Assembly: GCA_023238725.1 (NCBI GenBank)
Contig: CM041535.1
Coordinates: 25,473,978-25,537,977 of the forward strand
Source of the DNA: Scortum barcoo
Taxonomy: Eukaryota > Chordata > Actinopteri > Centrarchiformes > Terapontidae
Direction: 5' to 3'
DNA: 64,000 nt
In this document: positions 39,201 through 49,367 of the stretch, piece after piece
How the letters are laid out: the number at the start of each line of letters is the position of its first letter
Numbering within the stretch: position 1 is the first letter of the stretch
The notes under the pieces: model-generated
Database searches by the model: none
What the model was told of the DNA's origin: nothing
Seen by the model: only the letters and a program-made list of their open reading frames with translations
Translations under genes and position numbers: made by a program

Positions 39201-39852
39201 CCCGCACGTCGAAGCTCACCTGCGCGCCCTGGATCTGCGCGAGGAGCTCGGCCACCTCCTCCTCGTGGTTCCTCTTGAGGAAGGCGTCCTCCTCCTCCAG
39301 GGCGCGGAGCTTCTTGTCCAGCTCCAGCCGCGCCAGCCGGCACTCCTCCACGTACTTCTTCATGGCGCGCCCGGCGGCCTCCAGCTCCTCCCGGTTGCGC
39401 GCCTCGTCCTCCAGCCGGGCGCGCAGGTGCTGGATGTCCTCCTCCAGGTGCTCGTGCTCCAGGGCTGCGCGGGCCTTCTCCCCGGTCAGCTGCTGCAGGA
39501 GTCCCCTCAGGTCGCTCAGCTCCCGCTCGTAGTGCTCCCCGATGGAGGCGCGGCCGGCCTGGCTCTGCCGCAGCGCCGCCGCTTCCGCCTCCAGGTTGCG
39601 GTTGTGCATCTCCAGGTTGCGCACCTTGTCGATGTAGCCGGCGAACCGGTCGTTGAGAGTCTGCAGGATCTCCTTCTCGCTCCTCCGCGTCATGTCGCCG
39701 TTGAAGGTCTCCAGGCTGTCGGCGGAGGACGGCTGGCTGTAGGTGAGGCGGCGGCGCTGCGAGTGGAAGCCGCTGGAGGAGACCGAGGCGGGCCGAGCCT
39801 TGCGGTACGAGGTCGGCCCGAAGAGGTGGTGGTGGTCTACCGAGAAACTCAT
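36214..39852 (-). CDS. nefh: Neurofilament heavy polypeptide, 4 exons
   Basis: This is an intermediate-filament protein that co-assembles with other neurofilament subunits in axons; its tail sets filament spacing and is phosphorylated at KSP sites. Exons on the minus strand: 39852-39099, 37982-37783, 37691-37567, 37471-36214. They sum to 778 codons plus stop. The head is short (residues 1-58, serine-rich with RRRLTYSQPS). The rod starts at EKEILQTLNDRF (59) and ends with the consensus YRKLLEGEE (about 359-367). The tail has a glutamate-rich stretch (about 411-493), 16 KSP plus one KTP motif (about 495-585), and a lysine/glutamate/proline/alanine C-terminus ending KAKK. Intron 2 starts with GC. 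Human NEFH is about 1,020 aa with over 40 KSP repeats, so this tail is short. Adjacency to THOC5 favours NEFH over NEFM. Exon 1 is strikingly GC-rich. Confidence 0.93.
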
Positions 39853-39902
39853 GTTTGCCGGTCCGGAGGAGCAGTGACTGCAGCAGGAGGGGGAGCGCCG
39901 GG

Positions 39903-39910
39903 TTTATATA
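39903..39910 (-). promoter_or_regulatory. TATA box of NEFH
   Basis: TTTATATA on the plus strand is TATATAAA on the minus strand, 50 bp upstream of the NEFH ATG. With the usual 25-30 bp offset, transcription would begin about 20-27 bp before the start codon, giving a very short 5' UTR. A GC-rich stretch lies between the TATA box and the ATG. Confidence 0.75.
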
Positions 39911-40462
39911 GGAGGGAGGGAAAACTCACGAGTCAGCAGCAGGACACACTCAGTTTAAAGAGACATCTTCTGCTCAGAAAACTAGAGCCTGCGCAGGAAT
40001 ATATTCACCACAATCAGTGCTGATGATTTTTGTTTTTACTGGAGGTGTCAGTGAGGTGTTTTTTTTAATGAAGCAACAAATCTAAATGTCAGTTTGATGG
40101 CAGGTTAAATGTTTTTTCCACTTTCTCTGTCTGTGCATTGAAAAACACACCTGGAGAAATGAAGGCTGTGTGTGAAATGATGAGGTTGGGGGGGGGGGCA
40201 TTTAAGGCTTTTTTTTGCAACTGTCACATGTCAGGCTCTTTCCAAACAGCCCCGATAAATTAATATTTTTGCAAGATTTAAAAAAAAAAAGAACTTGAGG
40301 GGTGTTCATATTTTGGGTGTGCTGTAGGGCAAAGTGAACGTGAAGTGATAGTGTGAGTGTGCAGAGTGTTCTGCTGATGCTCTCTGTAGCTGTACTGCTG
40401 CAGTGTGAGTTTGCAGATCCATGCCAACCCCCCTGGGACTCAACTCAACTGCTCGGCCATTG

Positions 40463-40466
<4 letters not shown>

Positions 40467-40513
<47 letters not shown>
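40467..40513. repeat. CT dinucleotide microsatellite upstream of NEFH
   Basis: A pure run of TC steps, about 23 units, lies some 600 bp upstream of the NEFH start. Confidence 0.95.
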
Positions 40514-40515
<2 letters not shown>

Positions 40516-40705
40516 ACTACTTTTACTACTTTACACACAAAAAAAGATTTGTCTCTTCTCTCACACTTCAAACGTAACTTTTCATCTCTTTGTTTCTGCT
40601 TCTTTTTGCTGAAGAGTAAAAAAACAAACCAAAAAAAAAAAACTCCAGATGTGCAGATGTGGCTGCAGGTTCATGCATGACATGTGACACAAAACCTAAA
40701 AAAAA

Positions 40706-40725
40706 ACAGCAGCAGCAGCAGCAGC
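40706..40725. repeat. CAG trinucleotide run
   Basis: Six to seven CAG units follow an A-rich stretch. The run is noncoding in this position. Confidence 0.9.
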
Positions 40726-42716
40726 ATAAACAGAGACTTTATAGTGCTGGCACACATCAGGACACACACTGAGCTGCGATGATACAGCATTCACACAAAG
40801 ACAAACTGAGCTGTCTCTGCTGATCTAAAGGGGCTGTCTGCTCGAAGGAGGGAGGACCAGTTCTGAAGAGCACGTACAGCACCTATTGATTACTCAAACT
40901 CAGGGTGAGGGAGTTTGTTCTGCATATCTTTAAAGGAGAAATGTGTACATGCCGCTCCCCTGAGGTGCATGTTGACGCCTCAGCACACAATCCTTTCTCT
41001 GTATCAGCCATTATTCGTCCCTGTGAACATGCGTGTTGTTGGCCCAATGACACCCAGTGGACTCTGTGACGCCCCAGGTCCTCAGCCTGACCTCCAGGAA
41101 CTGTGTCATATCTGTTTAAGGTCCTTAAATCTTACCTTAAAGGACGCACTATTACAGTTTATCATCTGTTTTCATAAATGTGTTAAAATGCATGTTGGTC
41201 CAGTGTGTATTTTTGCGCCAAATCTCACGTTTGAGGGTGGGGGGGCACTGAGGGGTATGTGGGACAGAAATAATATGTGTGACATCCCCTCCCTCCACTG
41301 GCTGCATGTTTTATAAATGAGGATAATGGTGCAGAGTGGGCAGAAGTCAGTTGTGATGTTATGAGGATATCATGTTCAATATAGCTCATGTTCCTCAATA
41401 CCGTGTTATTTGAACCAGCAGCTGATGTGCACAGAAAAAAAAGGCTCATATTTTTTCACTCTGTGTTTCTGCTGGGGGAATATTGCTAACAAAGCCATGT
41501 TTAATACTTTATTGCTGGTCATGGTGGATGCACACCAGAAACTGTTGCTCTCTTGCCAGCCAAATTAAGATTTGAGGCAGAATATGAGATCTCCAAATGA
41601 TGAATGGTCCCCTGCCACAAACCTGCTGGTTTCTCAAAAAAGAACACAGTCTGCACTTTAATGTCGCCATTGGTGGATTCATCTTTCATCTTTTCATTTT
41701 ATACAAACCTTTTAATGAAAGTTTGAAATCTTGCCATGTGAATGACATTGGGAGAGAGGCGACAGAAAAGGAGGTGGGAGGCTCTTGCCATGTAATGCCC
41801 TTGTCCTTGAAAGGATGGATGGAGAGAGAGGGGAGACAGTTAGACAGAGAGAGATGGAAAATGGCAGGATCGATGCAGAGGAAAATGTCACGAAACAGTG
41901 AAACTTACCCCAGGAGGGACAAAAAGACAATGGGAGGGGGCTCAGAATGAAAGATATCATTTGTGTGTGTTTGTGCATGCCTATGTTAGTGTTGCACTGT
42001 GGAGGAGTGGAAGTCAGGAGCTTCCCCTGTTTTTTTCCCACAGCGCTTTATATATTTAGAGCTTTCTGTGATTCGAGACAATGAAAGTAAAGAGGAGCCG
42101 GGAGACAGACAATGGAGGTTGCAGACAACGGGGAACAAGATGATGCTCAGGGATGACAGGGAGGCACAGGAAGAGGGATGAGAGGAGAAGAGAGGAGAGG
42201 AACTGGGTGAGAAAAGAGGGAGTCACCTTGGGAGGGACAACGAGAAAAATGTCTGTTCTGGCACTATCAGGGATGACTCAGCTGAAATACAATTAAGGGC
42301 CTTGGATTGTGTTTACGTGCTTTAGACCTGCATGTGTGTGTGTGTGTGTGCATGGGATTGTAGTAGCATGCCACTGTGGTCGATGCAGACTCTCGCGGAG
42401 GGGAGGACATCCAGACTGACTTATGGACACATTAAGGGCTGTGCAGTTACGAGCCTCGTCTGAATGTTTATCTGGAGGGTTATAAAGCCAGCGAGCTCAA
42501 ACAAACAAACAGCAGCCTCTTCACAGTTTGATGGCAGGTTGAAGTTTCCAGAACAAACCTGGACTCTGCACCTGGCACAGCACCGCCTGCTGGACGGCCT
42601 GCAGACTGCGGGTGTAGTTCCCCGGTTTGTCCACAAGGGGCAGCACCGCCGGACTGCTGCAGTAAAACCCCTCTGATGTTTACTTCCTGTTTCTCCACAC
42701 AGAGGGAAAGTTCAAA

Positions 42717-45700
42717 ATGAACCGCACTTCTACACAAAACTGCGATATAATGTCTGATAAAGCCCCTCAAACACCTTCTTTATTAGACAGATGGACACAG
42801 GAGAACAACGAGCTGGTTAACAAGTGGAAGGTGAGTGAGAAGTCAGCACGGTAACAACATTATGACATGTTATAATGTTCATTTAAGGTTATATAAATCT
42901 GATTACGCTTGAAAAGAGAGTCATTGTGTCTATTGACTAACTGTATGATATTGTCATCCACTGTTGTGTTTTTAATGCCGCAACAATAAAAATGTTTTAG
43001 GAAGACAGGAAATAATGTTTTTCTATCATTAGCACATGTGGAAGATGCACTAATATCTTCTAAGAAATGTCACACTGTAGAAGAAGTCCTGCATTCAAGG
43101 TTTTACTTACTTAAATACAAAAATGTTGACAGAAAAATGTCATTATGCAGAATGGCTCCTCTTCATGGTTGTTGTAATAATAATTATATCAAATTATTAA
43201 CTTTATGCAAAGTGCAATACACATGTTCAACTTCAACATGTTGAAAGGGCTTTTTTAAGTTCACTTACTTAAAACTAATGTTCGTGCTTGTGTTTTGATA
43301 TTTATTTTTTGACACTACTCTTTGGTCACTGTGGTTTGCTCGCTGCAGTGAAATATGACATTAAATATGATATTTAATTATCAGATTATTATTATTTCAT
43401 ATTGTCATGTAAGCAGTATTTTAATGTCAGTGGTAGAGTCAGAGCTGATGTTAAACTCAATTATAAACTGTTGGGCAGTGTAATCCAAAAGTACCATGTT
43501 TCACTTCATTATTTCAGCAGCAAGAAGAAGGAGGAGATGCGTTGAGCCAAGATCAGTTCCAGACCCATTTGAAGTGGTTTTCCACTGAGTTTTACAAACT
43601 TTTAAGGAAAATCCAAGGTGCTCCATCTGCTTCATATTTCAGTTTAAATATTTTTCACATAGGCTCGCTCACCTCTATCATTTACCCCCTTCCTTTCCCT
43701 TCCCTATATGCCTCTCCTGCAGGTATCCCTCCTCTTGCAGCTCACGCTCAGTTGGAGATGTCGGTGGTGTTCAATGCTTGTGTGTGTGCTGCTGCTCAGT
43801 CTCAGTTCACCGAGGCTCAGCTGCTCCTGACACAAGGTGCAGAGAGAGGTAGGCCTCTGCTGTGACATTATGACAAAACTATAGATGCAGATGACACAGA
43901 AACGAAGGGTGTACATCCAGTTTCATCTCATCTCTGACTTGTTCCCCACAGTCCTACAGGTGACAGGAGATGACCCTGTGGCGTCAGACCCTCCTGTGTT
44001 TTGGAGAACTGTTCTCAGATCGGTGGGAAATACAGCTTTGAATTCCTGTGTGCTGAACCTTCTTTATCTGCAGTGGGCAGTATGGCTGGCCACCTTTCAG
44101 CTTAAAACTATACAGGGATTTCAGGTAAGACCCTGTTTGTAGGCTGTATTCCCACCTTGCTTGTCTGGTGTGGTTTAAAGGAACTCTGCTGTATTTATAA
44201 ATTTAGTCTAGGTCATTCAGACTAAAGGTATGATTGTCATTGAGTTTCTTGTGTGGATCATACCACTCCACTGAGTCCAGTTACCTTCCAAGTGAACTCG
44301 GCCATGGTTTGTTTGTGATGTAACCAACCAGATGGTTGTATGATATGAATATGTGCCATTTATATTTATACATTCAAAAGCTGTTTTACTCATCACATTG
44401 GCATTCAGGCCATTTTGTCTTTTTTGTTATTTATGAGATAAATGCCTCATGCCAACCACTGCTATCAAAAGTTGGATTTATACTGCAAGCCAACATATGA
44501 ATGAAATATTCTTGTTTCTTTTTTGTTTTTTGTCTAAAGAAAAACATAAATAAGCGTTTTTTTTTTCTGAATAATTTTAGTGCAGTTTCCACCAATATCT
44601 CTTTTCCCTGCAAAACGTTAAATTTTCATTTGCCAGCACAGTGTCAAGCCCACACCTGTGTGGTACAGGCTTGATCTTGTATGTATTGTTGTTATTTTTG
44701 GATATATTAGCATTATAAAATAAACCTATACTGTAAAACTATACTGCAGTGTTTTTTTTCATGTGCTGCAGGATGAGCTCTTCTCTCTGTCTGAGAAAAT
44801 ATCTACTGAAGTTAGAGATGACAGGAGGAGCCAGAGGAGAGGAAAGTCATCTGATATTCCACTGCTGGTGATGAACCCAAGAAGGCTTACTGACTTATTG
44901 CAGATCTATACTTGCATTGCCAAAGGTCAGCAATATTCATGTTCTCGTTCATTTATATTGAAGACCAGATGCTGTTTGTTTCGACCGGACTGATTGTATG
45001 AAACTTGAGCATGGTTGTTTCTAAATGCGTGTTTCACATTGGTGTAATCTAATCTATTTCCTCTCGGTTGCCTCCAAAAGAGTATCAGAGCAGACAAACT
45101 CATTACTAGTAGAGGACAAATATGTTCCAAACTGATGTGTTTTGGTATGTATTTGAATACTGATTGTCAGAATCCACTCTAAAAATAGAAGTGAGAGAAG
45201 TGAGAATTGTGGGTGCGTTGAGCAGTTCTGCCATGACAGTGATGTGTAAAATAGACTCCCTTTGTTTGTCGGGTTGAGTGATTAATTCTGTGCTTTGCTA
45301 CGCTCTGTATGGTTCATTAAGGTGCAGAGGCGTTGAGCGAGGGTCGGAGCTCTGAAGCGCTGTCTGGTCTGCAGACAGCTTCCTCGCTGCCTGCTCCCAG
45401 AACTCTAGTAGCATACACACATCTCCTCTCAGGCTCCTGCCTTACCCAGATGGTACACACACACACACATACGAACAGACAATCAGCATGCATCAGACAT
45501 GCACAACAAGTTTGAGCATTTGTATGCAGTGAGAGTGTGTATGTTTGCTTTTGTCTCCAGGGCAGCCCTCAGATGGCATTGCAGTGTTACAGGAAGGCAC
45601 TGGAGACAGACTCTCGATGTGTATGTGCTCTGTACCGGAGCGTGCTCATCTACAGAGAGCTGGGCAACACCCAGGCTGAGATACAAGCTCTTCGGTTGCT

Positions 45701-48157
45701 GTACTCAGTGAGTAACACAATTACACAGTACTTATAAAGACGGCAGACAAAAAGATTCCTGTAAAATATGTATAGGTATTTGTCTTATAGTGATAGATAA
45801 ATAATTTTTATTGCCTTTGTTTCTAGAAGAATGGCTCTTTGCAGGTGAGCCAAAAGGTTTATCTGGGACACTGACACACATTTGCGTAACTGAAACATGA
45901 AACCTCTCCTGTCTCGCAGACTTTGATGTTGCCGTCTGCCACAGAGCCTGCTCTGGCTGGTACTCGTCTCCTCTCCCCGTCCTTGTTGCTCCGCAGCCAA
46001 TCGCTGAACAGCCTGCTCTCAGTTCCCTCTGCCCTCTCTGTCCTTCACAGTCTGGCCCTGAAGTCTGTACTCCATGGGAGGTGAGAAGACCAGCATGGAG
46101 CTCAGAGTCTTTTACAGACCACTACTTAAAAAAGCAGAAAATCTCAATAGAGATTAGAGTAGTAGACACAGTGCACACTGTATTATAATGTATTATATTA
46201 CACTGTGTTGTAATGTGGGTGTTGCTTTTTCTTAAGGGTGTCAGAGGGTGTGGAATATTATTTGGACTTGCTGGCCACTCTTCAATCAGAAGATGAACTT
46301 GAAGTAAGACGCAAAACACTGACAGACATGCAAGATAATTTAACGATGATTCTCTTTTTTTTTCTTTCTTTTTTTTTTTTTACAGCTCATTTGTGAAAAA
46401 TGCATTTGTCCCAGAGTTTGACATGTGTTTGCTGTCTGTCTCCCTCTCAGGTGTGTGCTGAGGTCTCCCCACTGCCTAGACTGCCTGAGCTTTACCTGGA
46501 GGCCGGTGCTGCTTTGCTCATGGCCCGACGGCCTCCAGACTGTGCAGTGCTGTGTGATGAAGTCCTCAGCACTACGCTGGAGGTGCTGCCAGAGAGAGTG
46601 GTGTTGGAAGAGCCAGAGGAGGCGTGCGAGGCTGATGACAGGGTGAGGATGCTGCTCTGGGCCGGTGCTGCCTACCTCCTCCAGGGTCACTGCCACACCC
46701 ACCAGAAGGACTGGAAACAAGCGGTGACTCACTACACAAGGTTTGTACGATGAAACTGGCTTTATTTCTGTCATGTTTTTTTGTGATTATGAATAAATAC
46801 ATACAGTTGTGCTCTTCATTACAGGTGTATCAACCTGCTGATGAAGGTGCGCTTTAAAAACACAGGTGAGCACTTTTCTGAGTCTTCTTGATGCTTTGGA
46901 GAGGACTTGCACTTTTTGTCATTACTTTCTGCATCTTATTCTGTTGATTGTTCAGTTCCAGGTTGCCGACCACAGATGCCCAGAACCGATATGGTTGGCA
47001 AGCAGGGAACAGTTCTGTATATCCTCCAGAGACTGAAGGGGCTTTCACTAGCTGGTAGGGGAATCAGCTTCACCCAGACAGACCAACTAAGAGAGGCTCT
47101 GAGAGACCTCCATCTCAGCCTGCAGGCATTCCCAGGTATGCACACCTCCGCTGTAGCTTGAAGCTATTTTACACAGGATTAATACCAATGCACTGTCACT
47201 GCAGCATACAGAGGCAAGTTAATGTCAATCACATGCACTTTAGGCTCATACTTGTGCATTATGAACTGCGATTTAAAGCTGGCATGCTGTAGTGAGTCTG
47301 TACTTGGTTCGTGTGGTCCTTTTGTTTCAGCATGTCATCATGTTGTATGTGCTGTCTCAGAGTGTGTGGGTGCAGGGCTGTGGTGCGGTGAAGTGCTATG
47401 GAGGCTTGGCAGGAGACGGGAGGCAGCAGCTTGTTGGGAGAAGACCTGGAGCTTCACCACACAATCCTCAGAAGAGTAAGACACTGTCTTTCTTATATTC
47501 CCTGCCATACAGTATGTGAACATTTCACCACTGCTCACACTTGCACAAAAATGCATCCTGCGACCTGTTTAATGTGTACAGCTCTGAGCACATGTGTGAA
47601 CATGCCCAAAAACCCACCGTAGAAGACAAACCTCACAAAAACGGCCAATTCCCCTATTTTAAAGATCTGAGACAGACATTTTAAAAGACATTCATTCATA
47701 TGAAAAAGTCCTGCATTAGAGTTTTAACATCCTCAACATGTGCAGCCCAACCCAATTTAGAGAGAGACTTAGAGAGACTATTATCATTTTCTAAAGCTGT
47801 TTGGTCAAGATGATGTGCATGATCATGTGCAAAGGTGCTTTTTCCCCTTTTCTGCAAAGGACACATTTCTCAACGAATAAACTCAAATGTAAACAGCAAT
47901 TTGTCTCAGATTGAACTAGACACAATATAAATATAAGCTGATTTAACATACAGGGCCTGAAAAGGATATTTATCAAAGAAAATAAAGTTTAAGCCTGTTG
48001 TAGTTTACTATGCTGTGATGTTAATCTTTTTCTAACTGACTTTCTGTGTTGCAGGAGTCTTTCTCTGTACTTACAGGAACCCCAGTCTGGGCCTTTGTTG
48101 GACTCCACAGAGCTGCGCCTCAGAATACAGGAACTTGGTCCTACCTTGTCAGCCTAG
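42717..48157 (+). CDS. fancg: Fanconi anemia complementation group G protein, 15 coding exons
   Basis: FANCG is a TPR scaffold of the nuclear FA core complex (paired with FANCA) that ubiquitinates FANCD2-FANCI in interstrand-crosslink repair. Coding exons: 42717-42830, 43518-43617, 43723-43848, 43952-44124, 44772-44925, 45322-45452, 45561-45707, 45827-45844, 45920-46080, 46237-46303, 46451-46740, 46825-46865, 46956-47135, 47361-47475, 48055-48157. They sum to 639 codons plus stop (human 622). Helical TPR units are visible, for example MALQCYRKALETDSRCVCAL in exon 7 (about 267-315) and LYLEAGAALLMARRPPDCAV in exon 11. I identify it from length, TPR content and position directly upstream of VCP on the same strand, as in human. 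The sequence itself is fast-evolving. The start could also be the second Met (MSDKAP). Exon 8 is only 18 nt. Confidence 0.85.
43060..43225. repeat. Interspersed repeat in FANCG intron 1 (AAAGTCCTGCATTC family)
   Basis: The landmarks are GAAGTCCTGCATTCAAGG, TACTTACTTAAATACAAAAA and ATGTCATTATGCAGAATGGC. From memory they match a dispersed teleost noncoding repeat, and a related copy is at 60905-61110. Confidence 0.5.
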
Positions 48158-48266
48158 AGAGGGACAAAAGAAGAATACCCTCTCACTTACTGAACCGGAT
48201 CAACTTTCTCCAGCCTGTGAACTGAAAACCCATACCCATGACAAACATGAATCTGCTGGGATAGAA

Positions 48267-48272
48267 AATAAA
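48267..48272 (+). other. Polyadenylation signal of FANCG
   Basis: AATAAA lies 110 nt after the TAG stop, giving a short 3' UTR. Confidence 0.75.
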
Positions 48273-48689
48273 GCATCTTGAAACAATGTTTGAGACTGAG
48301 AGTGAACCCAATGTGGGTGGTAAACCTGGCAGGTGGTTTATTCATGAAATGATAAAAGATAAATACTGTAAAGTTGTCTGGTCACTGAGGGCCTAAACTG
48401 GCTTGTAGGAAATGAAATGTGTGTTTTGTTCTAGCAAGAGCAATCAAGACAGTTACTATAATATTTGATTATGCCTTATCAGCACCTTAACAGCATGACA
48501 AGGGAAACATAAACACTGAACTACTATGTACAAGTAGGAATATATTTAAAAGTATATATGTACTGCAAATGCATATATGCATATATGGAAAAAACTAACA
48601 TGAGTAACATGTAGACAATGAAACAATAGTGCAATGATACAGAGTGTAAAGGGTGCTGAAATAAATAAGATTATTGCAATAGGTAGCCT

Positions 48690-48885
48690 TTTATTCTTGT
48701 GGTCTACTTGTTGCACTGTTATCTTATAATCTTATACTGTTATCTTATACTATTATATAAAATATATGTTTATATATATTTATACTTGTAAATGGTAGTT
48801 TAGTGTTTTAGTGTGCTTGTTGTAAAGAGTCATATTCATTGTATGTGTTCACATACCTGACCAATAAATCTGATTCTGATTTGAA
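48690..48885 (+). repeat. LINE 3'-end remnant between FANCG and VCP
   Basis: An AT-rich stretch with TTGTTGCACTGTTATC leads to CACATACCTGACCAATAAATCTGATTCTGATTTG. The end resembles the CTGATTC-tailed 3' ends elsewhere in this window. Confidence 0.5.
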
Positions 48886-49069
48886 TATTATACATGCTGT
48901 TATAGTTTTAACTGCCTTTATTTTTTCAGAGTGTGAACTGAATTAATGTATTGGTTGAATTATTTGCTGGAACAAGCAATAAGTGATGTTTTCTCACCTG
49001 TACATTTTTATTTATGAATATAGGATTTGTCTATTAGAATGATCAGATTTAGTTTACGTCAACGCGGTG

Positions 49070-49290
49070 CAGGACGATTGGATGACAGAGGTTTGGTGAC
49101 AGGAACGCCCCCCTGCTATAATTGGCCAATTCTCCACAATACACTCTTTGACGTCCGACTTCACGTTCTCTCATTGGTCACTGAGTTTGACGGATACTTT
49201 TCTCTGCCAATCAGAGCATCGCATGCACTGAGCTTCACGGTATATGTATAAAGGGGAGAACGGAAACGGCTGGTCTTTCGTGTGTCAGTC
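49070..49290 (+). promoter_or_regulatory. VCP promoter with clustered CCAAT boxes and TATA box
   Basis: ATTGG or CCAAT occurs at 49077-49081, in the palindrome ATTGGCCAAT at 49121-49130, at 49173-49177 and at 49207-49211. A TGACGT half-site is at 49149-49154. TATAAA at 49247-49252 is followed by GGGGAG. The ATG is 116 bp further, leaving room for a 5' UTR of about 85-90 nt. Spaced CCAAT boxes suggest NF-Y binding, usual for strong constitutive promoters. Confidence 0.75.
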
Positions 49291-49367
49291 GGAGAGGAAA
49301 CGTTAAGTGAACCGAGACATTTAGCTAGAATTTCTTTATTTATTAACAATAATCCAGGCGGACGACC

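Larger units (their letters stand above)
39911..42716. other. Intergenic region between NEFH and FANCG (divergent), promoter-side for both
   Basis: No coding gene was found. It holds a G9 run near 40190, the CT microsatellite at 40467-40513, a CAG run at 40706-40725 and purine-rich stretches near 41820-41860 and 42160-42215. A GGTTATAAAGCC motif at about 42478-42489 is TATA-like, but it lies 230 bp before the FANCG ATG, so its role is uncertain. TTACTTCCTG near 42680 is a possible ETS site close to FANCG. Confidence 0.5.

Noticed and set aside
39064..40023. 319-codon plus-strand open frame
   Set aside because: It is antisense to NEFH exon 1, which is GC-rich and so poor in stops on the other strand. 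No recognisable domain was seen.
40467..40513. CT run considered as a possible array of regulatory repeats
   Set aside because: It is a simple dinucleotide microsatellite with no spacers or internal variation, so it is not an array of distinct units.
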